Counted from the stretch's first letter, positions 48,836 through 58,404 are shown. The stretch: 64,000 bases of DNA from Acidobacteriota bacterium (GCA_021846985.1 JAJZVX010000011.1:1-64000), one strand, 5' to 3'. The notes: generated by a model from the sequence alone, not told the origin. Program-made: numbers and translations.

Positions 48836-49158
48836 CGGGTTTGCTCCTTCCGCAAAAAATTACAACATGTTCTTCCGGGCTCTCAGGTCTTTCGTCCTTC
48901 TCCGTCTCCGGTCCTCGCATGCCATGAGTCCGGAACGGATGATCGGATTCCGCCCTTTTTGCCCCGGAAAATGGTTTTTGTCTAGGCCGCAACAATATTT
49001 CTTCATCCCGTGTGTTTTTTCTTCACCGGGAAGTCAGATGTTTCGGCCCTACAACGCAAGCCTTGCCGTGGTTTGGCAACGTAACCATGATAATCCACAA
49101 CCGTACAAAAGCTCCATAGTCAATTGCGTAGACAAATACGCCTTTGCCTGGCCGGACT
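48836..49158. other. gap between tolB and pal
   Basis: A 323-bp gap without a gene, somewhat richer in A+T than its surroundings. A minus-strand TTGACT (complement of AGTCAA at 49119-49124) could be a -35 box for pal and cpoB, but no good -10 was found at the right distance. No other structure was recognised. Confidence 0.4.
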
Positions 49159-50508
49159 TCATTTCCAGCTCCAGTTAGGCATGAAGTTGTTCCCCGCATG
49201 CGTCAGTTGATGCTGCTCGGTGCCGTCGGCCAGCATCGACCAGATCTGCGTGCGTCCGTCGATATACCGCTCAAACACAATATGGCGCCCGTCCGGAGCC
49301 CAGGTGGGAAAGTCGTTGCTCCCCGATCCGTGCGTCAGTTGCAGCCACCGCTTGCTGGCAATGTCGAAGTAGTAGATGTCCTGGCCTCCCGGCGCCCCTG
49401 GACCATATTTCCGGTTCCAACTGAAGGTTAGAGCCTGCCCGTTGGGCGACCATGCCGGCGAAACCGCGTATCCTCCGTCCGTCATCCGCTGCACATTCGA
49501 TCCGTCCGCGTCCATCGTGTAGATCTGCGGCAACCCCGTCCGTCCGCTCACGAACGCAATCTGTGCATTCGTCCGCGGGTTCCACGCGGGCGAAACATCC
49601 GGCCCCCGGAAGTGCGTCAATTGTTGCGCTCCGGCTCCGCTCGCGTCTGCCACCCAGATCGAGGGGTACCCCGACCGCGACGATGAAAACGCCACCTTCA
49701 TCCCGTCCGAAGACCATGCCGGCGATTGGTTGTCGTTGCCCACGGTGCCGGCGGGGAAGCGCACCAGCCGTCCCAAATCCAGCGAGAACATCCGGATCGA
49801 CCAGCCGTGGCTGCCCAGCGACGCAAACGCGATCCGCGAGTTGTCCGGCGAAATCCGCGGCGACAGCGAAATCTCGCCCAGGTGCGTAATGGCGTGCTGG
49901 TTTTGCCCGTCGTAATCCATCACCCAGATCTCTTTCGAGCCCGTCCGCGAGCTCACAAAGTAGATCTTCGTCTCCGCGATCCCGTTGATGCCCCCGCCCA
50001 GACGGTAGATGATCGCGTCCGCAAAGCGGTGGGCTACCGTGCGCGCCATGTCCTGGTTCGCCGCTTCGTTGTATTGCTGCGCCAGCACCTGCGGGTTGGT
50101 CGCGTTGCGCGTGTCAAACAACCACCCGTATACCACCAGCCGCCCGTTTGTGGCGGAAAGCGCGCCAAACGCCACCATCACCGCGCTGGCCGGCGCTGCC
50201 GACCAATCCGCCAGATTGATCTCCGCCGGCGCTCCCGGCATCGCCTGTGGCGCCATGCTCTTGGAAACCAGATCGAAGATCCCCGCATTGGCCAGGTCGT
50301 TGTACAGCGTGGCATCGAAGGCCGCCTTCAGCGCGGGAGTCTGCGGGTCGCTTCCCACCGGCTTGAAATCCGCCGCGGCGATGCGGATCTTCTGGTTGCC
50401 CAAATTCGTCCCGGTGTGAACCCAGTCCTGCGCGCGCAGGGGCGCGGTCAAGACAAGTGGAAGCAGACAGAATGCAAAGAGAGAAAAATTTCGCAGATAG
50501 GCCTTCAT
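49159..50508 (-). CDS. tolB: Tol-Pal system beta-propeller protein TolB
   Basis: About 449 residues, periplasmic. Signal peptide NFSLFAFCLLPLVLTAPLRA, an N-terminal alpha/beta domain (IRIAAADFKP, LYNDLANAGIFDLVSKS), then a six-bladed propeller from repeats such as SPAWSSDGMKVAFSSSRSG and SPAWSPNGQALTFSWNRK. It binds Pal and transmits energy from the inner-membrane part. ATG at 50508 is set by the signal peptide; the frame upstream is open to 50598. Confidence 0.95.
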   Translation of the reverse strand: MKAYLRNFSLFAFCLLPLVLTAPLRAQDWVHTGTNLGNQKIRIAAADFKPVGSDPQTPALKAAFDATLYNDLANAGIFDLVSKSMAPQAMPGAPAEINLADWSAAPASAVMVAFGALSATNGRLVVYGWLFDTRNATNPQVLAQQYNEAANQDMARTVAHRFADAIIYRLGGGINGIAETKIYFVSSRTGSKEIWVMDYDGQNQHAITHLGEISLSPRISPDNSRIAFASLGSHGWSIRMFSLDLGRLVRFPAGTVGNDNQSPAWSSDGMKVAFSSSRSGYPSIWVADASGAGAQQLTHFRGPDVSPAWNPRTNAQIAFVSGRTGLPQIYTMDADGSNVQRMTDGGYAVSPAWSPNGQALTFSWNRKYGPGAPGGQDIYYFDIASKRWLQLTHGSGSNDFPTWAPDGRHIVFERYIDGRTQIWSMLADGTEQHQLTHAGNNFMPNWSWK

Positions 50509-50598
50509 GCAGTGTGCAGCCCTTCCTGATCGACAGCGGCGAATCGTTGAGCGTCTGCCGGCGCTCCGGCAACTCCGGACGGCAGAACTCCGGAACAA

Positions 50599-51378
50599 CT
50601 AGTACTCACAATAATAAGAGACCCTTAGAGTGTTTTGGTTGTAACCCTGAGGAAGAGGCCCAAATGTGTCAACCCGCTGCACGCCGCGCAAACACGACCG
50701 GTCCAGCGTGATGCTCCCGCTGGACCGGTCAATCTGCATGCTTGTTGGACTCCCGTCGTGCCGAATGGTAAACAGCAGATACACCCGCGCTCCCCGGGGC
50801 GTTCGCGGATCCACCTCCTGCTTGTACCAGCTCGTTGCCATCTTGGAGTTGATCTGGCTTACATACCAGGGGAACCGGCTCCCGAAATCCCCGTCGCCCA
50901 CCACCGTCGGACCCGGCGGGCCGCTGTCCACAGCCCGCGGCATCGACGACCCCGCCTGCTCCCCATACTGCGCCCGGTTGGTGCGCGTCGTCTGCTGTGT
51001 CTGGCTTCGCTGTGTGGTCACCGGCTGCGGCTTGTGGTGCCGCCCCACAATCGGAATCGCCGTCTCGTCCACCACGTGCCGCTCCTTCGACGTTTCCGTC
51101 GGCGCTTCGCTGGGCGTGTCTGTAGACAGCACGTTTTCGTTGGGCGTGTGGTCGGCCGGCAGCGGAATGGCGCTGTTCACCAGGCTTACTTCAATGGCGC
51201 CGCCGCCTCCCTGGCTGCCCCAGCTCCGCGCATGAAAGAATCCGCCCAGTACGCCATAAAGCACCACCGCCGAGGCCAGTCCGCCATGCAGCAAAAAAGA
51301 GTACGTGGCCGGCTTCAATACCGGTTCAGGCGTCAACTCCCGCTCCAACTCGTCGCCGTGTTGCGCTAGCGTGCCCAT
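50599..51378 (-). CDS. TonB/TolA-like energy transducer
   Basis: 259 residues. One membrane helix near the N-terminus (YSFLLHGGLASAVVLYGVLGGFF), then a Thr/Gln/Pro-rich periplasmic linker, then a TonB-type C-terminal domain (VYLLFTIRHDGSPTSMQIDRSSGS to CLRGVQRVDTFGPLP, read in pieces). It takes the place of TolA between tolR and tolB, and its C-terminus is TonB-like, not TolA-like. It should link the TolQR motor with the outer membrane. Confidence 0.85.
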   Translation of the reverse strand: MGTLAQHGDELERELTPEPVLKPATYSFLLHGGLASAVVLYGVLGGFFHARSWGSQGGGGAIEVSLVNSAIPLPADHTPNENVLSTDTPSEAPTETSKERHVVDETAIPIVGRHHKPQPVTTQRSQTQQTTRTNRAQYGEQAGSSMPRAVDSGPPGPTVVGDGDFGSRFPWYVSQINSKMATSWYKQEVDPRTPRGARVYLLFTIRHDGSPTSMQIDRSSGSITLDRSCLRGVQRVDTFGPLPQGYNQNTLRVSYYCEY

Positions 51379-51407
51379 GGGCGCACTTCTCTCTTCGCTC
51401 GTCTCGC

Positions 51408-51854
51408 TTATTGGCCGGAGTTGCTGTTGCCCGCAATGCCCTTGGTGTCCAGCGGCTGCGTGACCACAGAGATCTTGGTAATCCCAGCCTGCTTCACCGC
51501 ATCCATCACCGTCGCAAAGGCCCCAAACGGCACACGCTCGTCGGCGCGCAGATAGATCACCTGGTTCGATGGATCCGTGCCCGCCTGGTGCAGCCGGTCC
51601 GGCAGTTCGTGGATGTTCACCGGCTTGTCGCCCAGAAATATCTGCTGGTCCCGGTCAATCGTCAGCACCATTCGCGGTTCCGTAATCTGCTTCACCGTCC
51701 GCGTCTTGGGAACCGCCACCTCGATGCCCGACTGCAGCACCGGCGCCGTAAGCATAAAGATCACCAGCAGCACCAGCACCACGTCCACCAGTGGCGTAAT
51801 GTTGATCTCCGCCAGCGAGGTCCGTGTCTGCCCCGTGTTACTTGTAAACGCCAC
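51408..51854 (-). CDS. tolR: TolR/ExbD-family proton-channel subunit
   Basis: 148 residues. A single membrane helix (INITPLVDVVLVLLVIFMLTAPV) contains the proton-carrying Asp of PLVDVVL. The rest is periplasmic and has the usual D-rich dimer domain (YLRADERVPFGAFATVMDAV). It overlaps the tolQ end by 17 bp, so translation is coupled. Confidence 0.93.
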   Translation of the reverse strand: MAFTSNTGQTRTSLAEINITPLVDVVLVLLVIFMLTAPVLQSGIEVAVPKTRTVKQITEPRMVLTIDRDQQIFLGDKPVNIHELPDRLHQAGTDPSNQVIYLRADERVPFGAFATVMDAVKQAGITKISVVTQPLDTKGIAGNSNSGQ

Positions 51855-52638
51855 GTTCTGCCTCCCGCGGAACTTCCATCCCGGGGTTGCGCGCCGCCGG
51901 CGGAGCCACCCGCACCGGAATCTCCTCCAGCGAGTTCAGAAGCTCCCGGCAAAAGTCGTCGATAGCCGACGCAAAAACCCGGATCCGCGCCGTGAACTGG
52001 TTGTAGGCCACCACCGCCGGCACCGCCACGAACAACCCCGCCGCGGTCGTAATCAGCGCCTCGGAAATACCCGGCGCCACGGCGCGCAGCGTGGCGGCTC
52101 CCGCCGTGCCCAGCCCGTGGAACGCGTCCACCACGCCCATCACCGTGCCAAACAGGCCCACGAACGGGCTCACGGCCGCAATCGTCGCCAGCCACGTCAG
52201 GCGCCGCTCCATCTTTGTCACGGCTTCGCTCGCGGCTGTCTGTGCCGAGCGCTCCAGCGGCACCAGGTTACGCGGCGGCCCATAGCCGCCCGTCTGCCGC
52301 TTGTAGGTCTCGTACACATCTTGGAAAACCTGCGACAGCGGACTCAGACTGTAGTCCGCCGCAATGGCCGCAATCTCCTGCAGCCGTGTCGCCTTCCGGA
52401 ATGCCCGCACAAAACGCCGGCTCTCGTTCGTCGCCTTCCGGAACAGCGAAATCTTGCCCAGAATCACCGTCCACGAGTAGAGACTGGCAAACAGCAGCAG
52501 CGCCAGCACACCCAAAGCAATCGGGCCGCTGTTCTGAAGCATCTCCACCAGCGCACTCGAATTTCCCGGCAACGGCGGCGCTCCCACTCCGCCGTCCGCC
52601 TGCAACAAAATCATCAAGGCAGCAGTCAAAATCGGCAT
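51838..52638 (-). CDS. tolQ: TolQ/ExbB-family proton-channel subunit
   Basis: About 266 residues with three membrane helices (IALGVLALLLFASLYSW, WLATIAAVSPFVGLFGTVMGV, LITTAAGLFVAVPAVVAYN). The latter two contain the conserved Thr and Pro-Gly-type residues of the proton path. It is an inner-membrane motor subunit. ATG at 52638 has AGAGGGGA just upstream; ATG at 52677 is in frame and possible. First gene of the tolQ-tolR-tonB-tolB-pal-cpoB order. Confidence 0.92.
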   Translation of the reverse strand: MPILTAALMILLQADGGVGAPPLPGNSSALVEMLQNSGPIALGVLALLLFASLYSWTVILGKISLFRKATNESRRFVRAFRKATRLQEIAAIAADYSLSPLSQVFQDVYETYKRQTGGYGPPRNLVPLERSAQTAASEAVTKMERRLTWLATIAAVSPFVGLFGTVMGVVDAFHGLGTAGAATLRAVAPGISEALITTAAGLFVAVPAVVAYNQFTARIRVFASAIDDFCRELLNSLEEIPVRVAPPAARNPGMEVPREAERGVYK

Positions 52639-52904
52639 TCCCCTCTGTATCCACGGTATCAGACGCGATGACTCCATCCAAGTTATCGCCTGGATGCCTC
52701 CGCGCCTTTCCTTTCCGTTCCCATGCCCCGCCGCCAGCCTTCCGTGGTATGCTGCGCTCGGATTCCAAGGGCCGCACCGCAACTCGCGGCATCCCGGCCT
52801 CGCTTGTTCTTTCTAACGCTCGTTCGCTTGCCTCCGCCGCGGCGGATTGCTCTCGCCGCCGCCAACCGCAATCGCCGTCCGCTCACTTCGAGGTTCGCTC
52901 ATCC

Positions 52905-54587
52905 ATGCTCGTCGAGCTGCGCGCTGAAAATTACGCCGTCATCGATCACGCCATCGCCGCCTTCGGCCCCGGCCTCAACCTCCTCACCGGCGAAACCGGC
53001 GCCGGCAAGTCCATCCTCGTCGATGCCCTGGCCCTCCTCATGGGCGGCAAAGCCTCCGCCGACCTCGTCCGTCACGGCGCCGATAAAGCCGTGGTCGCCT
53101 GTGTCTTTGAGTCCACCCCCGCCGCTGAAGCCATCCTTGAAGAGAACGGTATCGACTCCGCCGGCCCCGAGATCATCCTCCGCCGCGAAATCCAGTCCTC
53201 CGGCAAAGGCCGCGTCTTCGTCAACAACCAGCCCGCCACCGTTGCCGTCCTTCGCCAGCTCGCCCCCGAGCTCGCCCTCGTCCACGCCCAAAGCGAAACC
53301 CTCTCCAGCTTCGACCAGGCCCAGCAGCGCACCCTCCTCGACCGCTTCGCCAATCTCTCCACCGACGACGTCGCCGAGACCTACGCCCGCTGGCATGCCG
53401 CCGCCGCCCAGCTTGACGAGCTACTCCACGGCGAGCAGGACCGCCTGCGCATGGTCGATCTTTGGAGCTACCAGCGTCACGAGATCGAATCCGCCCGCCT
53501 CGTGCCCGGCGAAGACGAATCCCTCGAAACCGAAAAGCGCGTCCTGGCCAATGCCGAAAAGCTCTTTGCCTCGGCCACCAGCGGCTTCGAGCAGCTCTAC
53601 GAGGGCGGCGCCTCCGCCGAAGTTTCCCTCCGCGCCGCTCAGCGCAGTGTCGAGGATCTGGCCCGCTATGACCCCCGCTTTGCCGAGGCCGTCCAGCAGC
53701 TCCAGTCCGTCCGCGCGACCATCGGCGACCTTGCCGCCACCCTCCGCGACTACGCCGAGGGCATCAACGCCAGCCCCGAGCGCCTGGCCGAAATCGAAGA
53801 TCGCCTCGCCCTCATTGACCGCCTCAAGCGCAAGTACGGCCATACCATCCCCGAGGTTCTCGCCTTTGGTCAGGATGTGGCCCGCAAGCTCGCCGAGGTC
53901 GAAGACCGCGACGAAATCCTCAAGCAGCTTCGCACCACCCTCGACGGCGCGGCCCGCGCTTACCGCCAGGCCGCCGCCACCCTGACCGCCGAGCGCCAGG
54001 CCGCTGCCGCCCGCCTCGCCCGCCTCGCAGAAAACCACATCAACTCCCTCGCCATGAAGGTCAACTTCGAGGTCGCTGTCACTTCCAGTCAGGACCAGTC
54101 CGGCTGGACCTCTTCCGGCTGGGATCTCGTCCAGTACCGCATCGCCACCAACCCCGGCGAGCCCCTCAAGCCCCTCCACGAAATCGCCTCAGGCGGCGAG
54201 ATGTCGCGCGTCATGCTGGCCCTTAAGGTTGCGGTTGAAGAAGCTTCCTCTAAAACCCACAAAAAACTGCCCACTCCCCGCACCCTGGTCTTCGATGAAA
54301 TTGACATCGGCATCGGCGGACGCGCCGCCGAAGCCGTCGGCCAAAAACTCAAGGCCCTCGGTCGAGCCCAGCAGGTTCTCTGTGTCACCCACCTGCCCCA
54401 GATCGCCGCCTTCGCCGATCAGCACCTCGCCGTGGAAAAACGCGAATCCGAGGGCCGCATCAAAACCCAGATCCGCACCCTCGACGACCGCGCCCGCACC
54501 CACGAAGTCGCCCGCATGCTCTCCGGCGCCAAAGTCACCGATACCAGCCTTCAGCACGCCGCCCAAATGATCGCCGCCAGCCGCTAG
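52905..54587 (+). CDS. recN: DNA repair protein RecN
   Basis: 560 residues, normal length. An SMC-like ATPase with Walker A GETGAGKSILVDAL near residue 30, long helical arms (residues 170-360, many Glu/Arg/Leu heptads) and a C-terminal head with LHEIASGGEMSRVMLAL (signature) and LVFDEIDIGIGG (Walker B). It gathers DNA ends in double-strand break repair. ATG at 52905 (MLVELRAENYAVID) is the family start; the open frame upstream is not coding. Divergent from tolQ. Confidence 0.96.
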   Translation: MLVELRAENYAVIDHAIAAFGPGLNLLTGETGAGKSILVDALALLMGGKASADLVRHGADKAVVACVFESTPAAEAILEENGIDSAGPEIILRREIQSSGKGRVFVNNQPATVAVLRQLAPELALVHAQSETLSSFDQAQQRTLLDRFANLSTDDVAETYARWHAAAAQLDELLHGEQDRLRMVDLWSYQRHEIESARLVPGEDESLETEKRVLANAEKLFASATSGFEQLYEGGASAEVSLRAAQRSVEDLARYDPRFAEAVQQLQSVRATIGDLAATLRDYAEGINASPERLAEIEDRLALIDRLKRKYGHTIPEVLAFGQDVARKLAEVEDRDEILKQLRTTLDGAARAYRQAAATLTAERQAAAARLARLAENHINSLAMKVNFEVAVTSSQDQSGWTSSGWDLVQYRIATNPGEPLKPLHEIASGGEMSRVMLALKVAVEEASSKTHKKLPTPRTLVFDEIDIGIGGRAAEAVGQKLKALGRAQQVLCVTHLPQIAAFADQHLAVEKRESEGRIKTQIRTLDDRARTHEVARMLSGAKVTDTSLQHAAQMIAASR

Positions 54588-54742
54588 AGCCCTATCAGCC
54601 TGGGTCGAAATTCCGGCTTTCAAAGGGCGCGTTTCCCCCTGCCTGCAAGACGGATCACACGAGCAAAATGTCTTACTCATGGGGGCCCGATCCGTAAATC
54701 AAGAAGCTGAAACAACGGCAATGAGCGCGCATCGCAAACCGG

Positions 54743-55783
54743 TTAGCTCAGCAGGTAGTTGCCATAGCCGATGAGGCTCACGGCGACCACCATGATCACG
54801 ATTCCGCTGACCATGAGGCGCAGCGCCTGGCTTCCGGCGGCCTTCCACTCGCCGGTGGCAAAGCCGCCCACGTTCGAACTGACCACCATGCCCCCGATGA
54901 ACAGGGCCCAGCCGATGGAGGGGCCCAGCACGCCTAGCATGGAGGCTGAGCTGGACATGGCGAACATGATCACGCTGCCCGTATACATCACGCCCATCAG
55001 CAGAATCAGCAGCCAATAGGGACCGCCCACTTTGTAGGACTCGAAGGTGTGGTTCCTGACCAGCAGCCAAAGGGCATACAGGCAGTTGGGGATGGAGCCG
55101 CCGAGGAGGATGAGCAGCATGAGCACATTCTGGGCCGCGGCGGGGTCGGCGTGCCCGTAGGTGACTGCCGCATCGTGGATGCCTTTGGCCCAGTCCATGC
55201 TCATGCCCAGCGGCATGAGCCCCGAGAGGGCGCCGCCGGCAACCGCCAGAAGCATGCCGGTAATCACCACCGAGCCGCCTCTCTTTCCCTCCGGCTGCGA
55301 GGCGCCGCCTTTGCTGCGGGCCATGGCGGCGCCGGCGCGCGCGCAGACGATGAGGGCCACAAACAGCAGCGCGATGCCGGTGTCGATCCATTTTCCGCCC
55401 CGCGTGAGCAGGGTAGCCGGGTGGAAGGCCAGGTTAGGAACCAGCACCCCCACCACGCTCATGCTTCCCACTAGCAGCGAGAAGGCCAGCGAGTTGCCGA
55501 TCAGTCCCAGCGAGATGCCAAAGAGCAGCGAACCGCCGTAGGCCGCCACGCCGCACAGCACCGCGATGAGGATGGCCGAGCTGGCGCAATGGCGGTATGC
55601 GTCCATCAAATCCGGCGCGCCGGCTTTGGCAACGATATAGGGAAAGACCACCAGCGCCAGGGCGCTGAAGGGCAGCCAGACGTTCTCCCACGACCACTTT
55701 TTGGTCAGCTTCATGGGCAGGGCAAACATTCCGTTCACGGCCCCGCCCAGTACCGCCAGCAGGGCCCCGAAGATCACATTCAT
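54743..55783 (-). CDS. rhaT: L-rhamnose-proton symporter
   Basis: 346 residues with about ten membrane helices in the RhaT layout: NVIFGALLAVLGGAVNGMFALPMK at the start, WSWENVWLPFSALALVVFP, and late YWLLILLMGVMYTGSVIMF. It imports L-rhamnose or a similar 6-deoxy-sugar with a proton. No rhamnose catabolic genes (rhaA, B, D) are nearby. Located 50 bp after two UroD-family genes on the same strand; possibly one operon. Confidence 0.92.
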   Translation of the reverse strand: MNVIFGALLAVLGGAVNGMFALPMKLTKKWSWENVWLPFSALALVVFPYIVAKAGAPDLMDAYRHCASSAILIAVLCGVAAYGGSLLFGISLGLIGNSLAFSLLVGSMSVVGVLVPNLAFHPATLLTRGGKWIDTGIALLFVALIVCARAGAAMARSKGGASQPEGKRGGSVVITGMLLAVAGGALSGLMPLGMSMDWAKGIHDAAVTYGHADPAAAQNVLMLLILLGGSIPNCLYALWLLVRNHTFESYKVGGPYWLLILLMGVMYTGSVIMFAMSSSASMLGVLGPSIGWALFIGGMVVSSNVGGFATGEWKAAGSQALRLMVSGIVIMVVAVSLIGYGNYLLS

Positions 55784-55834
55784 CGCATTCCTCTCTCTGC
55801 TCTTTTGATTCCCGTAACTCTACAGGAAGGAGCC

Positions 55835-56848
55835 CTAGTAGTGGTACTCCATGAAGGCCTCGTACATGGCCCGGATGTTCTCGATCGGGACATCCTCAAT
55901 CACCTCGCCGCAGGCGATGATGCCGCCCTGGGGCGTGCCAAGGGTGTCGAAGAGATTGAAGACGTAGCGCTTGACCTCGGCTGGTGACACGAATGGCAGC
56001 ACATGTTGGCGGTCGATATCCGTCCGGAAGCAGATCTTGCCCGCGTAGGGCTTCAGGTTTTCCGGGCCGATGACGGAGGCCTGGCAGTTCAGCACGTCGA
56101 CGCCCAGTTCGAGAAGGTCAGGCAGGATCTTCGTAATGCACCCGTCGCTGTGGAACCACACGTCGAGCCCGGCCGCCTTCACCTTGTCGAACATGGCCTT
56201 GTACACCGGCTTGAAAAACGACCGCCACTTTTCCGGGGAGATGAGCAGCGCCTTCTGCGAGCCCCAGTCGTCGGCAAAGTGCAGCCCCTGGTAGTCGTTG
56301 GCGAGCCACTTATCGAGCCACTTCATGTTGAATTCCAGCAGGTCGTCCCGGAGTTGGTGGATTTCCTTGCGGTCGCTGGCCAAATCCATCATGGTGGCGG
56401 TAAATCCATGCAGTTGCTGCATCTGCTCGAAGAAGACAATCCAGCCGCCGCGGGCGTAGTAGTCTTCGCTTTTCCCGTTCATGTGGCCGCTGTAGAGGCG
56501 ATACTTCGGCACCCCGGCGGAGAACTCCGGCCACCTGTAGTTCTGGTAGTTCTCGTAGTTTTCGGGAATCGGGAACTCGACGGGAATGCCGCAGCGGCCC
56601 TGCTCGGAGACGTGCCAGAGCGTGCCGAAGTCGTCGCGGTTGTAGCCGTACTTGTAGAGGGCAGGCAGCTTCTCCACAGGCAGGTCCGGCAGCAAGCCCC
56701 AGCCAAAATCCTCCGGTACGGCGTCGGTGATCTCTTTCAGCGCCTGGCCGTAGTGGTACTGCGCCGAGGGCAAAATGGCATGTGAAATCGGTGGCCGGTC
56801 CGGCCCCTGGAAATGAATGGCGCGGTTGACTCGTTCTCTGCTCTTCAC
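55835..56848 (-). CDS. UroD-superfamily protein (uroporphyrinogen decarboxylase/methyltransferase-like), copy 1
   Basis: About 337 residues, UroD/MtaA-type barrel. The N-terminus KSRERVNRAIHFQGPDRPPI and the late segment TPQGGIIACGEVIEDVP fit the uncharacterised UroD-like family and not true HemE. A VWFHSDGCITKILPDLLELG segment with VLNCQA further on gives His, Cys and Cys, the type of metal site used by zinc methyltransferases. The GTG at 56848 follows AGGAG. About 65% of residues look identical to copy 2 next door (by eye). Role unknown; methyl transfer from a methylated sugar or corrinoid is possible. Confidence 0.82.
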   Translation of the reverse strand: MKSRERVNRAIHFQGPDRPPISHAILPSAQYHYGQALKEITDAVPEDFGWGLLPDLPVEKLPALYKYGYNRDDFGTLWHVSEQGRCGIPVEFPIPENYENYQNYRWPEFSAGVPKYRLYSGHMNGKSEDYYARGGWIVFFEQMQQLHGFTATMMDLASDRKEIHQLRDDLLEFNMKWLDKWLANDYQGLHFADDWGSQKALLISPEKWRSFFKPVYKAMFDKVKAAGLDVWFHSDGCITKILPDLLELGVDVLNCQASVIGPENLKPYAGKICFRTDIDRQHVLPFVSPAEVKRYVFNLFDTLGTPQGGIIACGEVIEDVPIENIRAMYEAFMEYHY

Positions 56849-56876
56849 TCTTTTCTCCTCTGCCGGAGCCGCAACC

Positions 56877-57887
56877 CTACCAGCGGAACTCCAGAAATGC
56901 TTCGTACATGGCTGCAATATTTTCCAACGGCACATCTTCCACGCTGCCGCAGGCGATGAGACCTCCCTGCGGCGTTCCCAGGGCCCGGAACAGTTCGTCC
57001 ACGCCGCGCTTGACCTGCGCCGGCGTGCCATGCGCCAGCAGGTGCTGCCGGTCCAGGTCGGTCCTGAAACACATCTTGCCCACCATGGGCTTGAGTTTGT
57101 CCAGTCCGATGATCGAACTTTGACAGTTGAGCACATCGACGCCCAGTTCCAGCAGGTCGGGGAGAATCTCGCCGATATTTCCGTCGCTATGGAACCACAC
57201 GTCCAGCCCTGCCGCCTTTACCTTGTCGAACATCGCCTTGTAGGCGGGCTTGAAGAATTCCCGGAAGATCTTTGGCGAGGTCAGCAAGGCCTTTTGCGCT
57301 CCCCAGTCGTCGGCAAACTGCAAGCCCTGGTAGTCGAGCGCCATCCATTTGTCCAGCCAGTTCAGGTTGAACTCCAGCAGGTCGTCGCGAAGCTGGTAGA
57401 TCTCCTTGCGCCCCTCCGCCAGGTCCATGAGCGTGGCATTGAAGCCATGCAGTTGCTGCATCTGCTCGAAAAACACGATCCAACCGCCGCGGGCGTAGTA
57501 ATCATCGCCTTTGCCGGCCATGTGGCCGCTATAGAAGCGATACTTTGGCACCCCCGCTGTAAACTCCGGCCACTTGTATTCGCTGTAGTTGCTCCAGTCC
57601 TCGGCGATGGGATAGCCGGCGGGGATTCCGCACCGGCCTCCCTCCGCCACGTTCCACACCGTGCCAAACTCATCGGTGTGCAGGCCCGGCCGGTACATTG
57701 CCGGCAGCTTGTCAGCGGGGAGGTCAGGCAGCAAATCCCATCCAAAGTCCTCATGCACCTTGTCGATGACCGCCTTGAGTGCATCGCCATAGGCGTACTG
57801 CACCGACGGCAGGATTCCGTGCGAGATGGGAATCCTGTCGGGAGATTGAAAATGAATGGCGCGCGTCACCCGCTCTCTGCTTTTCAC
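56877..57887 (-). CDS. UroD-superfamily protein, copy 2
   Basis: About 336 residues, tandem paralog of the gene 28 bp downstream. Same start type (GTG before KSRERVTRAIHFQSPDRIPI) and same overall layout. In the metal-site segment the Cys of copy 1 is an Asn (VWFHSDGNIGEILPDLLELG), while VLNCQS keeps its Cys. The two copies may therefore have different chemistry or form a heterodimer. It opens the three-gene minus-strand run to rhaT. GTG at 57887 has GGAAGGA about 11 nt upstream. Confidence 0.82.
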   Translation of the reverse strand: MKSRERVTRAIHFQSPDRIPISHGILPSVQYAYGDALKAVIDKVHEDFGWDLLPDLPADKLPAMYRPGLHTDEFGTVWNVAEGGRCGIPAGYPIAEDWSNYSEYKWPEFTAGVPKYRFYSGHMAGKGDDYYARGGWIVFFEQMQQLHGFNATLMDLAEGRKEIYQLRDDLLEFNLNWLDKWMALDYQGLQFADDWGAQKALLTSPKIFREFFKPAYKAMFDKVKAAGLDVWFHSDGNIGEILPDLLELGVDVLNCQSSIIGLDKLKPMVGKMCFRTDLDRQHLLAHGTPAQVKRGVDELFRALGTPQGGLIACGSVEDVPLENIAAMYEAFLEFRW

Positions 57888-58404
57888 GATCGGTCGTTCC
57901 TTCCACTCTGGACTGGCGCGGCCGCCCTTCGATGCAAAATCCGCATTACCAAATGGTCCATTCCGCGACAGGCACAGCTCAACCCTCTTCCTCGATTCCG
58001 TGGCAAGCGCAATCGCGGAGAAGGGCTGGAAAAATCCGGTGCCGTGGCCGAACCCATGCCCGCCGGATTTCCCGTCAGAGGCGCATCCATTCGAACTGCG
58101 CCAACACCCTAACCCTCCTCCCGCACCAACGACAACCGATTTCTCCCCACCCCGGCGGCATTTCAACTTGCGGAACGCCCATCCTCCCGCTTCACGCTCC
58201 CTTGCCTGTAAAAGAGAACGATTCGAGCGTGCGGATTTTGCGTGGCGCATCGGGACAAAGCGCACGGGGTTTCGACTGGCAAAACAGAAACCCGCTGCTC
58301 CGCATGGGAGTTGCCTGCCGTAGCTCTCCCACGCCGCATCTTGACGCCCGCGCCAGTGACGCAATTTACACTGGCTGTACACTGAGCCGTGAAATGGAGC
58401 GCGC
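57888..58404. other. divergent gap between UroD-like copy 2 and the LPG-synthase-like gene
   Basis: 517 bp. Open frames here are not protein-like. It should contain promoters for both directions. Toward the right end a TTGACG (58341-58346) could be a -35 box. A strong inverted repeat lies at 58352-58375 and is listed apart. No riboswitch motif was recognised. Confidence 0.4.
58352..58375. promoter_or_regulatory. inverted repeat before the LPG-synthase-like gene
   Basis: GCCAGTG, then 10 nt, then CACTGGC: perfect 7-bp arms. The right arm is followed by a second ACACTG a few bases on. It lies 30-50 bp before the TTG start and just past a possible -35 box, a place fit for an operator. Confidence 0.4.

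Noticed and set aside
57888-58404. Possible cobalamin riboswitch before the UroD-like genes
   Set aside because: The conserved B12-box could not be found on the strand that would lead these genes.
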